From NCBI GenBank assembly GCA_964247725.1, contig CAXTVM010000029.1, positions 1-40,951 on the forward strand: a stretch of 40,951 nucleotides of DNA, read 5' to 3'. This document shows, one piece after another, positions 17,531 through 30,228 of this stretch. Within the stretch, counting starts at the first letter, position 1. Every line of letters begins with the position of its first letter. The translations under genes and the position numbers were made by a program. The notes under the pieces were generated by a model. The model was not told the DNA's origin. It ran no database searches and worked only from the letters and a program-made list of their open reading frames with translations. This stretch comes from Lichenicola sp964247725 (GTDB taxonomy: Bacteria; Pseudomonadota; Alphaproteobacteria; Acetobacterales; Acetobacteraceae).

Positions 17531-17709
17531 AGGAAGGCCAGGGGCTTTGCCCCTGGACCCCACTGGGGCCGTCACGCGAAGCGTGCTGGCGCACGACGGC
17601 CCCAGGTCCCGATTCGTTAAGGTTCTACTTCCATATACGGATGCCCTTCTTACGAATCGGGGTTTGGGGCCCGCGGCCGCGACGGGTCCAGGGCAGCGCC
17701 CTGGCCTTC
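17531..17709 (+). repeat. Structured repeat B (complete, with optional hairpin module)
   Basis: This is the best complete copy. The L arm begins AGGAAGGCC one base after the yajC stop, with the hairpin CCAGGGGC-TTT-GCCCCTGG at 17538-17556. A 27-bp insert (about 17571-17597) lies between GGGGCC and GGCCCC. The core is closed by GATTCGT (17611-17617) and ACGAATC (17652-17658). The R arm has GGGTCC and the hairpin CCAGGGC-AGC-GCCCTGG at 17688-17704, ending GGCCTTC against the sodB stop codon. The L and R outer segments (GAAGGCCAGGG and CCCTGGCCTTC) are inverted repeats. Confidence 0.92.
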
Positions 17710-18318
17710 TTACGCCGCCTTCAGTTGAGCATCGGCGAACTCGTAGTTGGCCAGCTTGTCGAGGAAGTTGACGACGTAGTCGGGACGCTTGTTCTGGAAG
17801 TCGAGGTAGTAGGAATGCTCCCACACGTCGAGCCCGAGCAGCGCCCGGCCGGTACCCTCGGCCAGCGGGTTGGATCCGTTCGGCGTCTTGGCCACCTTGA
17901 GCTTGCCGTCGGCGGCCAGCACCAGCCAGGCCCAGCCGGAGCCGAACTGCGTGGTCGCCGCGGTCTTGAACTGCTCCTTGAAGGCGTCGACGCTGCCGAA
18001 ATCCTCGATGATCTTGGCCTCGAGGCTGCCCGGCATGGTGCCGCCGTTCGGCGACAGCGCCTGCCAGAACAGGATGTGGTTCCAGTGCTGCCCGGCGTTG
18101 TTGAACACCGGCGCCATGTCGGGCTTGCCGTGGCTGTGGCTCACGATCTCCTCCAGCGACTTGCCCTGCAGCTCGGGGTTCTTCTCGACGAAGCCGTTCA
18201 GCGCCGTGATGTAGGCCTGGTGGTGCTTGTCGTGGTGCAGCTCCAGCGTCTGCTGGCACATGCCGCGCGCGGCCAGGGCATTGTGCTGGTAGGGAAGGGA
18301 CGGCAGTTCGAAGGCCAT
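17710..18318 (-). CDS. sodB: Superoxide dismutase, Fe/Mn family
   Basis: The 202-residue protein is a full-length Fe/Mn superoxide dismutase, converting superoxide to oxygen and peroxide in the cytoplasm. Metal ligands by alignment to the family pattern are His28 (LELHHDKHHQAY), His81 (NNAGQHWNHILFW), and Asp164 and His168 (LDVWEHSYYLDFQN). FGSGWAWLV is also conserved. The N-terminus MAFELPSLPY fits alphaproteobacterial iron-type enzymes, but metal use cannot be settled from sequence. The start at 18318 has GGAG upstream. The TAA stop abuts structured repeat B, which fills the whole space to the convergent yajC. Confidence 0.95.
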   Translation of the reverse strand: MAFELPSLPYQHNALAARGMCQQTLELHHDKHHQAYITALNGFVEKNPELQGKSLEEIVSHSHGKPDMAPVFNNAGQHWNHILFWQALSPNGGTMPGSLEAKIIEDFGSVDAFKEQFKTAATTQFGSGWAWLVLAADGKLKVAKTPNGSNPLAEGTGRALLGLDVWEHSYYLDFQNKRPDYVVNFLDKLANYEFADAQLKAA

Positions 18319-18410
18319 GTCCGTGTGCTCCGTAAAGGGTATGCGAACAGGGCTAGGGGCGGGCGCGGGCCGGGTCAACCGCGCCGGCCCCTTGCGGGAG
18401 GCGGGCGGCG

Positions 18411-19229
18411 TTGCCGGAGCTGAGCGAGCTCGCACGGGCCGCGCGCCGCGCCGACCCGGACCGTTTCCTCACGGCGCTGTTCGTGCCGGCGGCGCGGCGC
18501 GAGGCCGCCTTCGCGCTGATCGCCTTCAATGACGCGCTGGTGCGGGCGGCGGAGCAGCCGGGTGCGCGGTCCGGCGCCGGGCCGATCGCGGCGCTGATCC
18601 GGCTGCAATGGTGGCGCGAGGTGGTGGAGGGCGAGCGCGGCGATTGGCGCCGGGACCCGGTCGCGGCGGCGGTCCGGGCGCTGGTCGAGGAGGGGCAGGT
18701 GGGTGCCGCGACGCTGGCCGCGATCGTCGCGGCGCGGGAGGCCGAGGCCGAGGAGTTCGAGACGCTGGGCGGCTGGCGCGACGCCATGCTGGGCGGCTCC
18801 GGCGGGGTGCAGCGGGCGCTGGGCGAGCTGCTGGGAGCGCCCGCCGCGGCGATGGAGGCCCTGGCGGCGGTGGGGGCCGCCTATGGCTCCGGCGCGCTAC
18901 GACGGAACCTGCCGACGGTGCTGCGCTGCGGCCGCTGCCCGCTTCCGGACGAGATGCTGGCGGCGGCCGGGACCGATCGGGCGTCGGTGTTGCAGGACCC
19001 GAGGCCGGCGCGGCTGGCGCCGCTGGCGGCGGCGCTCGGCCATGAGGGGCGACGCTTCGCGGACCAGGTCGGCACCCTGCGGCTGCGGCGGCCGCAGATC
19101 GCGGCGGCCTTGCCGCTTCGCCTCGCACGGCGCGACCTCGATCGGCCGATGCTGCCCACGGCGACGCCGCGCGGCCTCGGCGACCGTCTGGCGGTGCTGC
19201 GGGGCTATCTCGCGGGTGTCGCGTCGTAG
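18411..19229 (+). CDS. Squalene/phytoene synthase-like protein (NDUFAF6-type)
   Basis: The 272-residue protein resembles the COG1562 squalene/phytoene synthase fold, but of the divergent branch related to mitochondrial complex I assembly factor NDUFAF6. It has DPDRFLTALFVPAARREAAF, IRLQWWREVVEG and AYGSGALRRNLP, yet I see neither of the two Asp-rich motifs that bind diphosphate in true synthases. A catalytic prenyl-synthase role is therefore doubtful, and an assembly or lipid-binding role is possible. The start is TTG at 18411 with GGGAGG upstream. In related genomes this gene follows secDF; here it follows sodB on the other strand, which fits a local rearrangement. Confidence 0.75.
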   Translation: MPELSELARAARRADPDRFLTALFVPAARREAAFALIAFNDALVRAAEQPGARSGAGPIAALIRLQWWREVVEGERGDWRRDPVAAAVRALVEEGQVGAATLAAIVAAREAEAEEFETLGGWRDAMLGGSGGVQRALGELLGAPAAAMEALAAVGAAYGSGALRRNLPTVLRCGRCPLPDEMLAAAGTDRASVLQDPRPARLAPLAAALGHEGRRFADQVGTLRLRRPQIAAALPLRLARRDLDRPMLPTATPRGLGDRLAVLRGYLAGVAS

Positions 19230-19360
19230 TTGCCGGCGGGACGGTTGTCGCTGGCGGCTTGCATCATGGCCGCGCCGGGCCGATTCCGCACCACGGCACG
19301 ACAATGTTGGACGTCGTCGCCGCCGCTCGTCGGTGCGGGTACGCGTGATGCAGGGCGGTC

Positions 19361-19526
19361 GCGTGAGGAGGAAGGCCAGGGGCTCTGCCCCTGGACCCCA
19401 CTGGGGCCGCGGGCCCCAGGCCCCGATTCGTCAAGGTCATACCTCCACCCATGGATGATCTTCTTAACGATCGGGGTTTGGGGCCTGCGGCCCCAACGGG
19501 TCCAGGGCAGCGCCCTGGCCTTCTCC
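19361..19526 (+). repeat. Structured repeat C (complete, no insert)
   Basis: The L arm starts GCGTGAGGAGGAAGGCC, carries the hairpin CCAGGGGC-TCT-GCCCCTGG, and passes through GGGGCC-GCG-GGCCCC. The core begins GATTCGT and ends AACGATC, so its closing stem is imperfect in this copy. The R arm is GGGTCCAGGGCAGCGCCCTGG followed by CCTTC. The L arm faces the plus-strand squalene-synthase-like gene, about 130 bp beyond its stop. The R end runs straight into the 3' end of the decayed HEYAH gene on the other strand. Confidence 0.9.
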
Positions 19527-20347
19527 TGTCACGTCTCCTCGCATGCGATAGGTTGATCAGGTGGAGGGCGTCCTCCAGCCAGTTCAAAGCCCCAGCCTGC
19601 AGGTCAGGCTGTCGAGGGGTCGTGAACAGGCAGCGTATCGTCACCAGCGGGAACAGGACGAACGTCGATCCGATCGACAGGATCTCGCCGTAGGAGTCGT
19701 CCAGGCCGATGTCGCCGAAGAAGACGAAGTAGAAATAGCAGGCCATCAGGATGGCGAACGCATCCTCGATGGCTCGGTCCGAGAAGAGCGTGCGGCAGGC
19801 GAGCGGAAGCAGGCGGGCGAAGAAGCTCCACAGGATGACCAGCGACGGGACGGCCACGAACGAGAGCAGCGTCCAGGTCGAGATGCCGAGGCCGCGTGCG
19901 AGCAGGGCCATGTCGGCATGCGTCGTCACGGTGCGCATGGGGGCGTAGCTCCACACGTTGCGGCGCTCATGACGGCCAGCCAGAACAGGAACATCGCGGC
20001 GGTGCGGCGCAGCAGCACGAAGCAGGCGGCATAGATCGTGCCGTTCCCGATGCCTGGCCCGTCGAAGGCGATCAGCGACGCCTCCCATCCATGTCCGCCG
20101 GCAAGGATCGGCGGGTAGTCGACGGCGTCGCCGACGTCCTGCTGGAACAGGATGTTGGACAGGGTGAGCCGGTCGTAGTCGATGCCGACGGGGCTTGGCA
20201 TCTAGCCGAGCGCCCAGGCCGTCGCGGCATGCGCGTACTCGTGCATGAGGTAGGCGGTCGCATGCGCGAGGAAGATAAGGACCAGCGTCAGGACCAGGAA
20301 GCGGCCGTCCCCCGCCCTGATCCCGCGGTTCGCCGTTCCGGTCAGGG

Positions 20348-20351
<4 letters not shown>
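19527..20351 (-). pseudogene. Integral membrane protein with HEYAH motif, decayed
   Basis: Joined fragments encode a polytopic membrane protein with FLAHATAYLMHEYAHA, a helix-borne HExxH like that of M50 site-2-type peptidases, but no second metal motif could be placed. A GTG at 20351 overlaps the uvrA stop and would be the start. Reading is broken by TAG at 20202-20204 (AWALG, stop, MPSPVG) and by a one-base shift near 19965 (the frame resumes at NVWSYAPMRT). The 3' end has no stop of its own: the frame continues through LEDALHLINLSHA into repeat C. The family is probably an uncharacterised M50-like protein; a protease role is not established. Confidence 0.72.
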
Positions 20352-23341
<2,990 letters not shown>

Positions 23342-23434
23342 CCTGCTACCGGCTAGACAGGGGGACTACCCCACAGGACGGGATCCGGACATGCCTCATC
23401 GGCGGCCGGGGATCGTGAAGTCAGGACAATCGCG

Positions 23435-24013
23435 ATGGCCGGCAGCGTCAACAAGGTGATCCTGGTGGGCAATCTCGGGAAGGACCCCGAGGTGCGCAAC
23501 TCCCAGAGCGGCGGCAAGATCGTCAGCTTCAGCGTCGCCACCAGCGAGAGCTGGAACGACAAGGCGTCCGGCGAGCGCCGCGAGAAGACCGAGTGGCACC
23601 GGGTGGTGGTGTTCGACGAGCGCATCGGCGACATCGCCGAGCGCTACCTGAAGAAGGGACGCAAGGTCTATTTGGAGGGCGCGCTGCAGACCCGGAAGTG
23701 GACCGACCAGTCCGGCGCCGAGAAGTTCAGCACCGAGGTGGTGATCGAGCGGTTCCGCGGCAACCTGACGCTGATCGACTCCAACCGCGGCGGCGACGAG
23801 GCCGGCGGCGACTATGCCGGCGGCAACGGCAGCTATGCCGGGGGCGGCGGCGCCCGTCCCGCTGGCGGCGCGCGGGGCGGCGGCCGTGGCGGGCCGGGCG
23901 GCGGCTCGGGCGGCGGTCAGGGCAGTGGCGGCCAGGGCAGTGGCGGCCAGGGCGGCGGCTCGAGCGGATGGGAGCCGTCCGGCAGCGATCTGGACGACGA
24001 GATCCCGTTCTGA
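23435..24013 (+). CDS. ssb: Single-stranded DNA-binding protein
   Basis: The 192-residue protein has the SSB OB-fold at residues 1-112 (MAGSVNKVILVGNLGKDPEV, then EKTEWHRVVVFDER and LEGALQTRKW), a Gly-rich disordered linker with repeats of GQGSG, and the acidic tip DLDDEIPF that recruits repair and replication partners. It coats single-stranded DNA during replication, recombination and repair. It diverges from uvrA with the SOS box between them. A toxin-antitoxin pair follows on the same strand; the antitoxin promoter region starts within a few bases of its TGA. Confidence 0.97.
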   Translation: MAGSVNKVILVGNLGKDPEVRNSQSGGKIVSFSVATSESWNDKASGERREKTEWHRVVVFDERIGDIAERYLKKGRKVYLEGALQTRKWTDQSGAEKFSTEVVIERFRGNLTLIDSNRGGDEAGGDYAGGNGSYAGGGGARPAGGARGGGRGGPGGGSGGGQGSGGQGSGGQGGGSSGWEPSGSDLDDEIPF

Positions 24014-24016
24014 CGC

Positions 24017-24060
24017 TTGACATCTTGCTCGCGCGATACAAAATCTCGTCTCAATTGAGA
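24017..24060 (+). promoter_or_regulatory. Toxin-antitoxin promoter and palindromic operator
   Basis: In this AT-richer stretch TTGACA (24017-24022) is followed by TACAAA (24037-24042), a promoter-like pair with a short 14-bp spacer. A perfect 12-bp palindrome, TCTCAATTGAGA, lies at 24049-24060, just 11 bp before the antitoxin ATG. Antitoxins of this family usually repress their own operon by binding palindromes at the promoter, so this is the likely operator. Confidence 0.6.
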
Positions 24061-24071
24061 AGGGTGCCGCC

Positions 24072-24515
24072 ATGGTCGCCGCCGACGTGCTGGGGTTCCA
24101 ACCCGAGGCCGGCATGATGTCGCTGCTGGCGCTGGCGACCGAGATCGAGCGCGGCCTGCCGCTCGCCAGCCTCGACCGCGTGGCGGAGTCGGTGGCGCCG
24201 GGGGACCACGGGTTCGCGTTCCGGCTGGTGCCGCGCGCGACGCTGGCGCGCCGCCGCCGCGACGGCGGCGCCGGATCGCGCGCCGCCGACCCGAGGCTGA
24301 CCTCCGAGGAAGGCGCCCGCGTCGCCAGGCTGGCCGGTGTCTGGGCGGCCGCACTCGATGTCTGGGGCACGCCGGAGGCCGCGCGCGAGTTCCTGTTCCA
24401 CGGCCACGCGATGCTGGACGGGAGGGCACCCGTCGACGTCTTGCTGGCCACCGAGCTGGGCGCCCCGCTGGTCGACGGCATCCTCGGCCGGCTGAAGCAC
24501 GGTTCCGCCGCCTGA
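24072..24515 (+). CDS. Antitoxin of the Xre/MbcA/ParS family
   Basis: The 147-residue protein has the C-terminal DUF2384 (MbcA/ParS toxin-binding) domain at about residues 85-147: ARLAGVWAAALDVWGTPEAA, then LDGRAPVDVLLATELGAPLV and GRLKHG. The N-terminal part is the helical, Xre-like DNA-binding region, less clear by eye. Such antitoxins block the NAD-degrading or ADP-ribosylating RES toxin by inserting their C-terminus into its active site, and repress their own promoter. The RES toxin gene follows after 28 bp and a palindromic operator candidate lies directly upstream. Confidence 0.85.
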   Translation: MVAADVLGFQPEAGMMSLLALATEIERGLPLASLDRVAESVAPGDHGFAFRLVPRATLARRRRDGGAGSRAADPRLTSEEGARVARLAGVWAAALDVWGTPEAAREFLFHGHAMLDGRAPVDVLLATELGAPLVDGILGRLKHGSAA

Positions 24516-24543
24516 GGCGATCCGGCGCCCCAGTAGCGCCCCA

Positions 24544-25023
24544 GTGCCGGCCCAGATCCTCGACCGCGTCCTCACCGCCTACCGCATCGGCGATCCGGAC
24601 GGCGCCCATCCGATCTTCGACGCCACCGGCTCCAAGCTCTACCCGGGCCGCTGGAACCGCCCCTCCAGCCCGATCCTCTATTGCGCCGAGAACTACTCCA
24701 CCGTGATGCTGGAGAAGCTAGCCCATGGCGGCGGCCGGCTGCCGCCGAACCAGCACTTCATCGCCATCACCATCCCCAACGGCGTGTCCTACGAGGTGCT
24801 GGCGCCGTCGCACCTGCCCGGCTGGGACCATCCCTCCTGCGCCGCCGCGCGCGCCTGGGGGCATGGCTGGCAACGGCAGCTTCGGTCCCTGCTGCTGCTG
24901 GTGCCGAGCGTGGTGGCGCGCATGGAGCGGAACGTCCTGATCAATCCGGACCATCCGGAGTTCGGCCGGCTCGCGCACGGCCTGCACCAGCCGGTCTGGT
25001 GGGACCGCCGCCTGTTCGGCTGA
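24544..25023 (+). CDS. RES-domain toxin (ParT/MbcT family)
   Basis: The 159-residue protein is a RES-domain toxin, named for its conserved Arg, Glu and Ser. Visible landmarks are AYRIGDP (residues 12-18), YPGRWNRPSSPILYCAE (33-49, with Arg36), MLEKL, PSVVARMERNVLINPDHPEF (121-140, with Ser122 and Glu128). Characterised members either degrade NAD (MbcT) or ADP-ribosylate phosphoribosyl pyrophosphate synthetase (ParT), halting growth; which applies here is unknown. The start is GTG at 24544, formed by the second copy of a tandem gcgccccagt repeat. No ribosome site is obvious, so translation may depend on the upstream antitoxin. Confidence 0.87.
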   Translation: MPAQILDRVLTAYRIGDPDGAHPIFDATGSKLYPGRWNRPSSPILYCAENYSTVMLEKLAHGGGRLPPNQHFIAITIPNGVSYEVLAPSHLPGWDHPSCAAARAWGHGWQRQLRSLLLLVPSVVARMERNVLINPDHPEFGRLAHGLHQPVWWDRRLFG

Positions 25024-25143
25024 GCCGGCGTTTTCCTCGCGCGCATGAGGCGTGCTAACGTGCCTCCACCCGTCGCGGACGCCGGCGCGATACGCCTCCC
25101 ACGCGGTCCACCAGGGCCGCCGCCTGACCAAGTGGACCGACCC

Positions 25144-28159
<3,016 letters not shown>

Positions 28160-28167
<8 letters not shown>

Positions 28168-28711
28168 GGATCGCCAGGCGCGGCCGGCGCCCCCCTCCGG
28201 GCCGCCACCCGGGTCGCTGCCGCACGTCGGGCTCTATCCCGGCACCTTCGACCCGATCACCCGCGGCCATCTCGACGTGATCGCCCGTGGCGCCCGGCTG
28301 GTCGAGCGGCTGGTGGTGGGGGTCGCCGCCAACGTTGGCAAGCAGCCGCTGATGAGCCTGGCCGAGCGCGTCGAGTGCGTCACCCACGAGGTGGGCGAGA
28401 TCGCCGACGACACCGGCACGCCGATCGAGGTGGTCGGCTTCGACACCCTGCTGGTGCACTGCGCGCGGGCGCGCGGCGCCAACGTGATCATCCGCGGGCT
28501 TCGCGTGGTCACCGACTACGACTACGAGACGCAGATGTTCGGCATGAACCACCGGCTCGATCCGGGCATCGAGACGGTGTTCCTGATGGCCACCGAGCGC
28601 TACCAGTTCATCTCGTCGCGCCTGGTCAAGGAGATCGCCCAGCTCGGCGGCGACATCACCAGCTTCGTGCCGTCCTTCACCCATGCCCGGATCATGGCCA
28701 AGCTGATCTGA
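28160..28711 (+). CDS. coaD: Phosphopantetheine adenylyltransferase
   Basis: The 183-residue protein catalyses the fourth step of coenzyme A synthesis, joining 4'-phosphopantetheine and ATP to give dephospho-CoA. It has the nucleotidyltransferase motif YPGTFDPITRGH with Thr29 and His37, the conserved RGLRVVTDYDYE, and SSRLVKEIA near the C-terminus. An N-terminal extension of about 20 Pro-rich residues precedes the domain. The ATG at 28160 overlaps the gyrA stop in the sequence ATGCCTGA. gyrA followed by coaD and a cyclophilin is a familiar alphaproteobacterial order. Confidence 0.96.
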
Positions 28712-28740
28712 TCCGGGTCCGATCTTCGAGGAACTCGCCC

Positions 28741-29253
28741 ATGTCCGAGACCACCCCCACGCCGGATACGGCCGCCGCCGACGTCGTCCACCTGCAGCTG
28801 AAGGCGGGCCCCGTCACCATCAGGCTGCGGCCGGACTTGGCGCCCGCCCATGTCGAGCGGTTCCGCACGCTGGCGGCCCGGGGGTTCTACGACGACGTGC
28901 CGTTCCATCGCGTCATCGACGGCTTCATGGCGCAGAGCGGCGACCCGACCGGCACCGGCACCGGCGGCAGCGACCTGCCGGACCTGAAGTCCGAGTTCAC
29001 CACCAAGGCGAAGTTCGTGCGCGGTACCGTGGGCGCCGCCCGCACCGCGCACCCGCACAGCGCCAACAGCCAGTTCTTCATCATGTTCGGGCCGGCGCCC
29101 AGCCTGGACAGCCAGTACACCATCTTCGGCGAGGTGACCGCGGGCATGGAGCTGGTGGACGGGATCAAGCGTGGCGCCGGCGGCAGCGGCATGGTATCCG
29201 ATCCGGACCGGATCGTGAGCGTGCGTCCCGCCGGCACCGAAGTGGCCGGTTGA
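28741..29253 (+). CDS. Peptidyl-prolyl cis-trans isomerase, cyclophilin type
   Basis: The 170-residue protein is a compact single-domain cyclophilin that speeds proline isomerisation during folding. The active-site stretch FHRVIDGFMAQSGDP (residues 55-69) carries the catalytic Arg57, followed by QFFIMFGPAPSLD and YTIFGEVTAGMELVD. No signal peptide is present, so it is cytoplasmic (PpiB-like). GAGGAA precedes the ATG. It follows coaD by 29 bp and probably closes the gyrA operon; a GGCCGGTT/AACCGGCC inverted repeat covers its stop codon. Confidence 0.93.
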   Translation: MSETTPTPDTAAADVVHLQLKAGPVTIRLRPDLAPAHVERFRTLAARGFYDDVPFHRVIDGFMAQSGDPTGTGTGGSDLPDLKSEFTTKAKFVRGTVGAARTAHPHSANSQFFIMFGPAPSLDSQYTIFGEVTAGMELVDGIKRGAGGSGMVSDPDRIVSVRPAGTEVAG

Positions 29254-29260
29254 ACCGGCC
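29244..29260 (+). terminator. Perfect inverted repeat across the cyclophilin stop codon
   Basis: GGCCGGTT (29244-29251) and AACCGGCC (29253-29260) are perfect complements around a single base, and the TGA stop lies at the centre. It could fold at the end of the gyrA-coaD-cyclophilin transcript. No T run follows, so it may be a 3' stabiliser or a weak terminator; tRNA-Lys lies 75 bp beyond. Confidence 0.35.
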
Positions 29261-29335
29261 GCGAGGCGTGACCAGCTGAGCGGTCGCGACGTCAGACATG
29301 CCGGGACACGACCACCAGGGTCCGCCCGGCATCAT

Positions 29336-29410
29336 GGGCCGGTAGCTCAGCGGTAGAGCATTCGACTTTTAATCGACTGGCCGTGGGTTCGAACCCCACC
29401 CGGCCCACCA
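29336..29410 (+). tRNA. tRNA-Lys (anticodon TTT)
   Basis: A 75-nt cloverleaf with 7-bp acceptor GGGCCGG/CCGGCCC, D arm GCTC/GAGC, anticodon loop CTTTTAA (anticodon TTT, lysine), T arm GTGGG-TTCGAAC-CCCAC and an encoded CCA end. The outermost anticodon-stem pair (positions 27 and 43) is a T-C mismatch; the other stems are intact. Confidence 0.97.
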
Positions 29411-29429
29411 GACATCATAGGTGCAGGCC

Positions 29430-30224
29430 CTACGTTTCCGCGGCATCGGCGGCAACGCCCTGCTCGGCATCGCGCAGGTAGGACGGCAGCACCTCCTCCG
29501 GACAGCCCTGCAGCCGGATCATGCCGCCCTCCATCCACAGCACCCGCGTGCACCAGGCCGACACCACGTCGAGCTGATGGGTCGAGATCACCAGGATCTC
29601 CGCCTGCCGCACCAGTTGCTCCAGCCGCCCCTGCGCCTTCAGCATGAAGTTGGTGTCGCCGGCCAGGAACCACTCGTCCATCAGCAGCACGCGGGGCCGG
29701 ATCGAGGTCGCCAGCGCGAAGCCCAGCCGGACCACCATGCCGGAGCTGTAGGTGCGCACCGGCATGTCGAGGAAGCTGCCGAGGTCGGCGAACCTCTGCA
29801 CGTCGTCCTCGATGGCGCGGATCCGCCGGGGCGGCAGCCCGGCATGCAGCCCGCGCAGCGTGATGTTCTCGCGTCCGGTCAGCTCCACGTTCATGCCGAG
29901 GTTGGTGTCGAGCAGCGCGTTGATCTCGCCCCGTACCGTGACCCGCCCCGCCACAGGCTCGTAGATGCCGGCAAGCGCCCGCAGCAGCGTGGTCTTGCCC
30001 GCGCCATTGCCGCCGATCAGCCCGAGCCGGTCGCCCGGCTTCAGCGAGAAGCTGATGCCGCGCAGCGCCTGCACCACCATGCGCCGCTGCCGGTCCTGCT
30101 CGAAGCGGCTGGAGGCGACGCTGGCCAGCGTCCGCCGCAGCGTGCGGGCGCTGCCGTGATAGAGCGGGAAGGTGACGTGCAGGTCCCGCACGTCGACGCC
30201 GGCGGTCTCGCCGGTTTCCGGCAC
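29430..30224 (-). CDS. ABC-2 polysaccharide export ATPase (Wzt/KpsT-like)
   Basis: The 264-residue nucleotide-binding protein drives export of a lipid-linked polysaccharide with the permease encoded just upstream. It has Walker A GGNGAGKTT (residues 71-79), the signature YSSGM (159-163) in place of LSGGQ, which is typical of polysaccharide exporters, Walker B VLLMDEW (179-185) and the H-loop His216. The early segment DLHVTFPLYHGSARTLRR also matches that subfamily. It lacks the long C-terminal carbohydrate-binding domain of some Wzt proteins, so it is closer to the KpsT type. It starts 4 bp after the permease stop. The three glycosyltransferases at 11-16 kb may supply its substrate, but they are not adjacent. 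Confidence 0.9.
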   Translation of the reverse strand: MPETGETAGVDVRDLHVTFPLYHGSARTLRRTLASVASSRFEQDRQRRMVVQALRGISFSLKPGDRLGLIGGNGAGKTTLLRALAGIYEPVAGRVTVRGEINALLDTNLGMNVELTGRENITLRGLHAGLPPRRIRAIEDDVQRFADLGSFLDMPVRTYSSGMVVRLGFALATSIRPRVLLMDEWFLAGDTNFMLKAQGRLEQLVRQAEILVISTHQLDVVSAWCTRVLWMEGGMIRLQGCPEEVLPSYLRDAEQGVAADAAET

Positions 30225-30228
30225 GGCG

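Noticed and set aside
17499..17771. Short open frames over the structured repeats, with peptides such as GQGLCPWTPLGP
   Set aside because: They are translations of the repeat arms, not genes.
1124..20204. Three in-frame TAG codons in conserved contexts (1124, 1796, 20202), suggesting amber recoding
   Set aside because: xth, erpA, infA and dcd end in TAG as a normal stop, and both affected genes also carry frameshifts, so decay explains them better.
23880..23970. Short GC-rich tandem repeats in ssb
   Set aside because: They encode the usual Gly-rich disordered linker of SSB.
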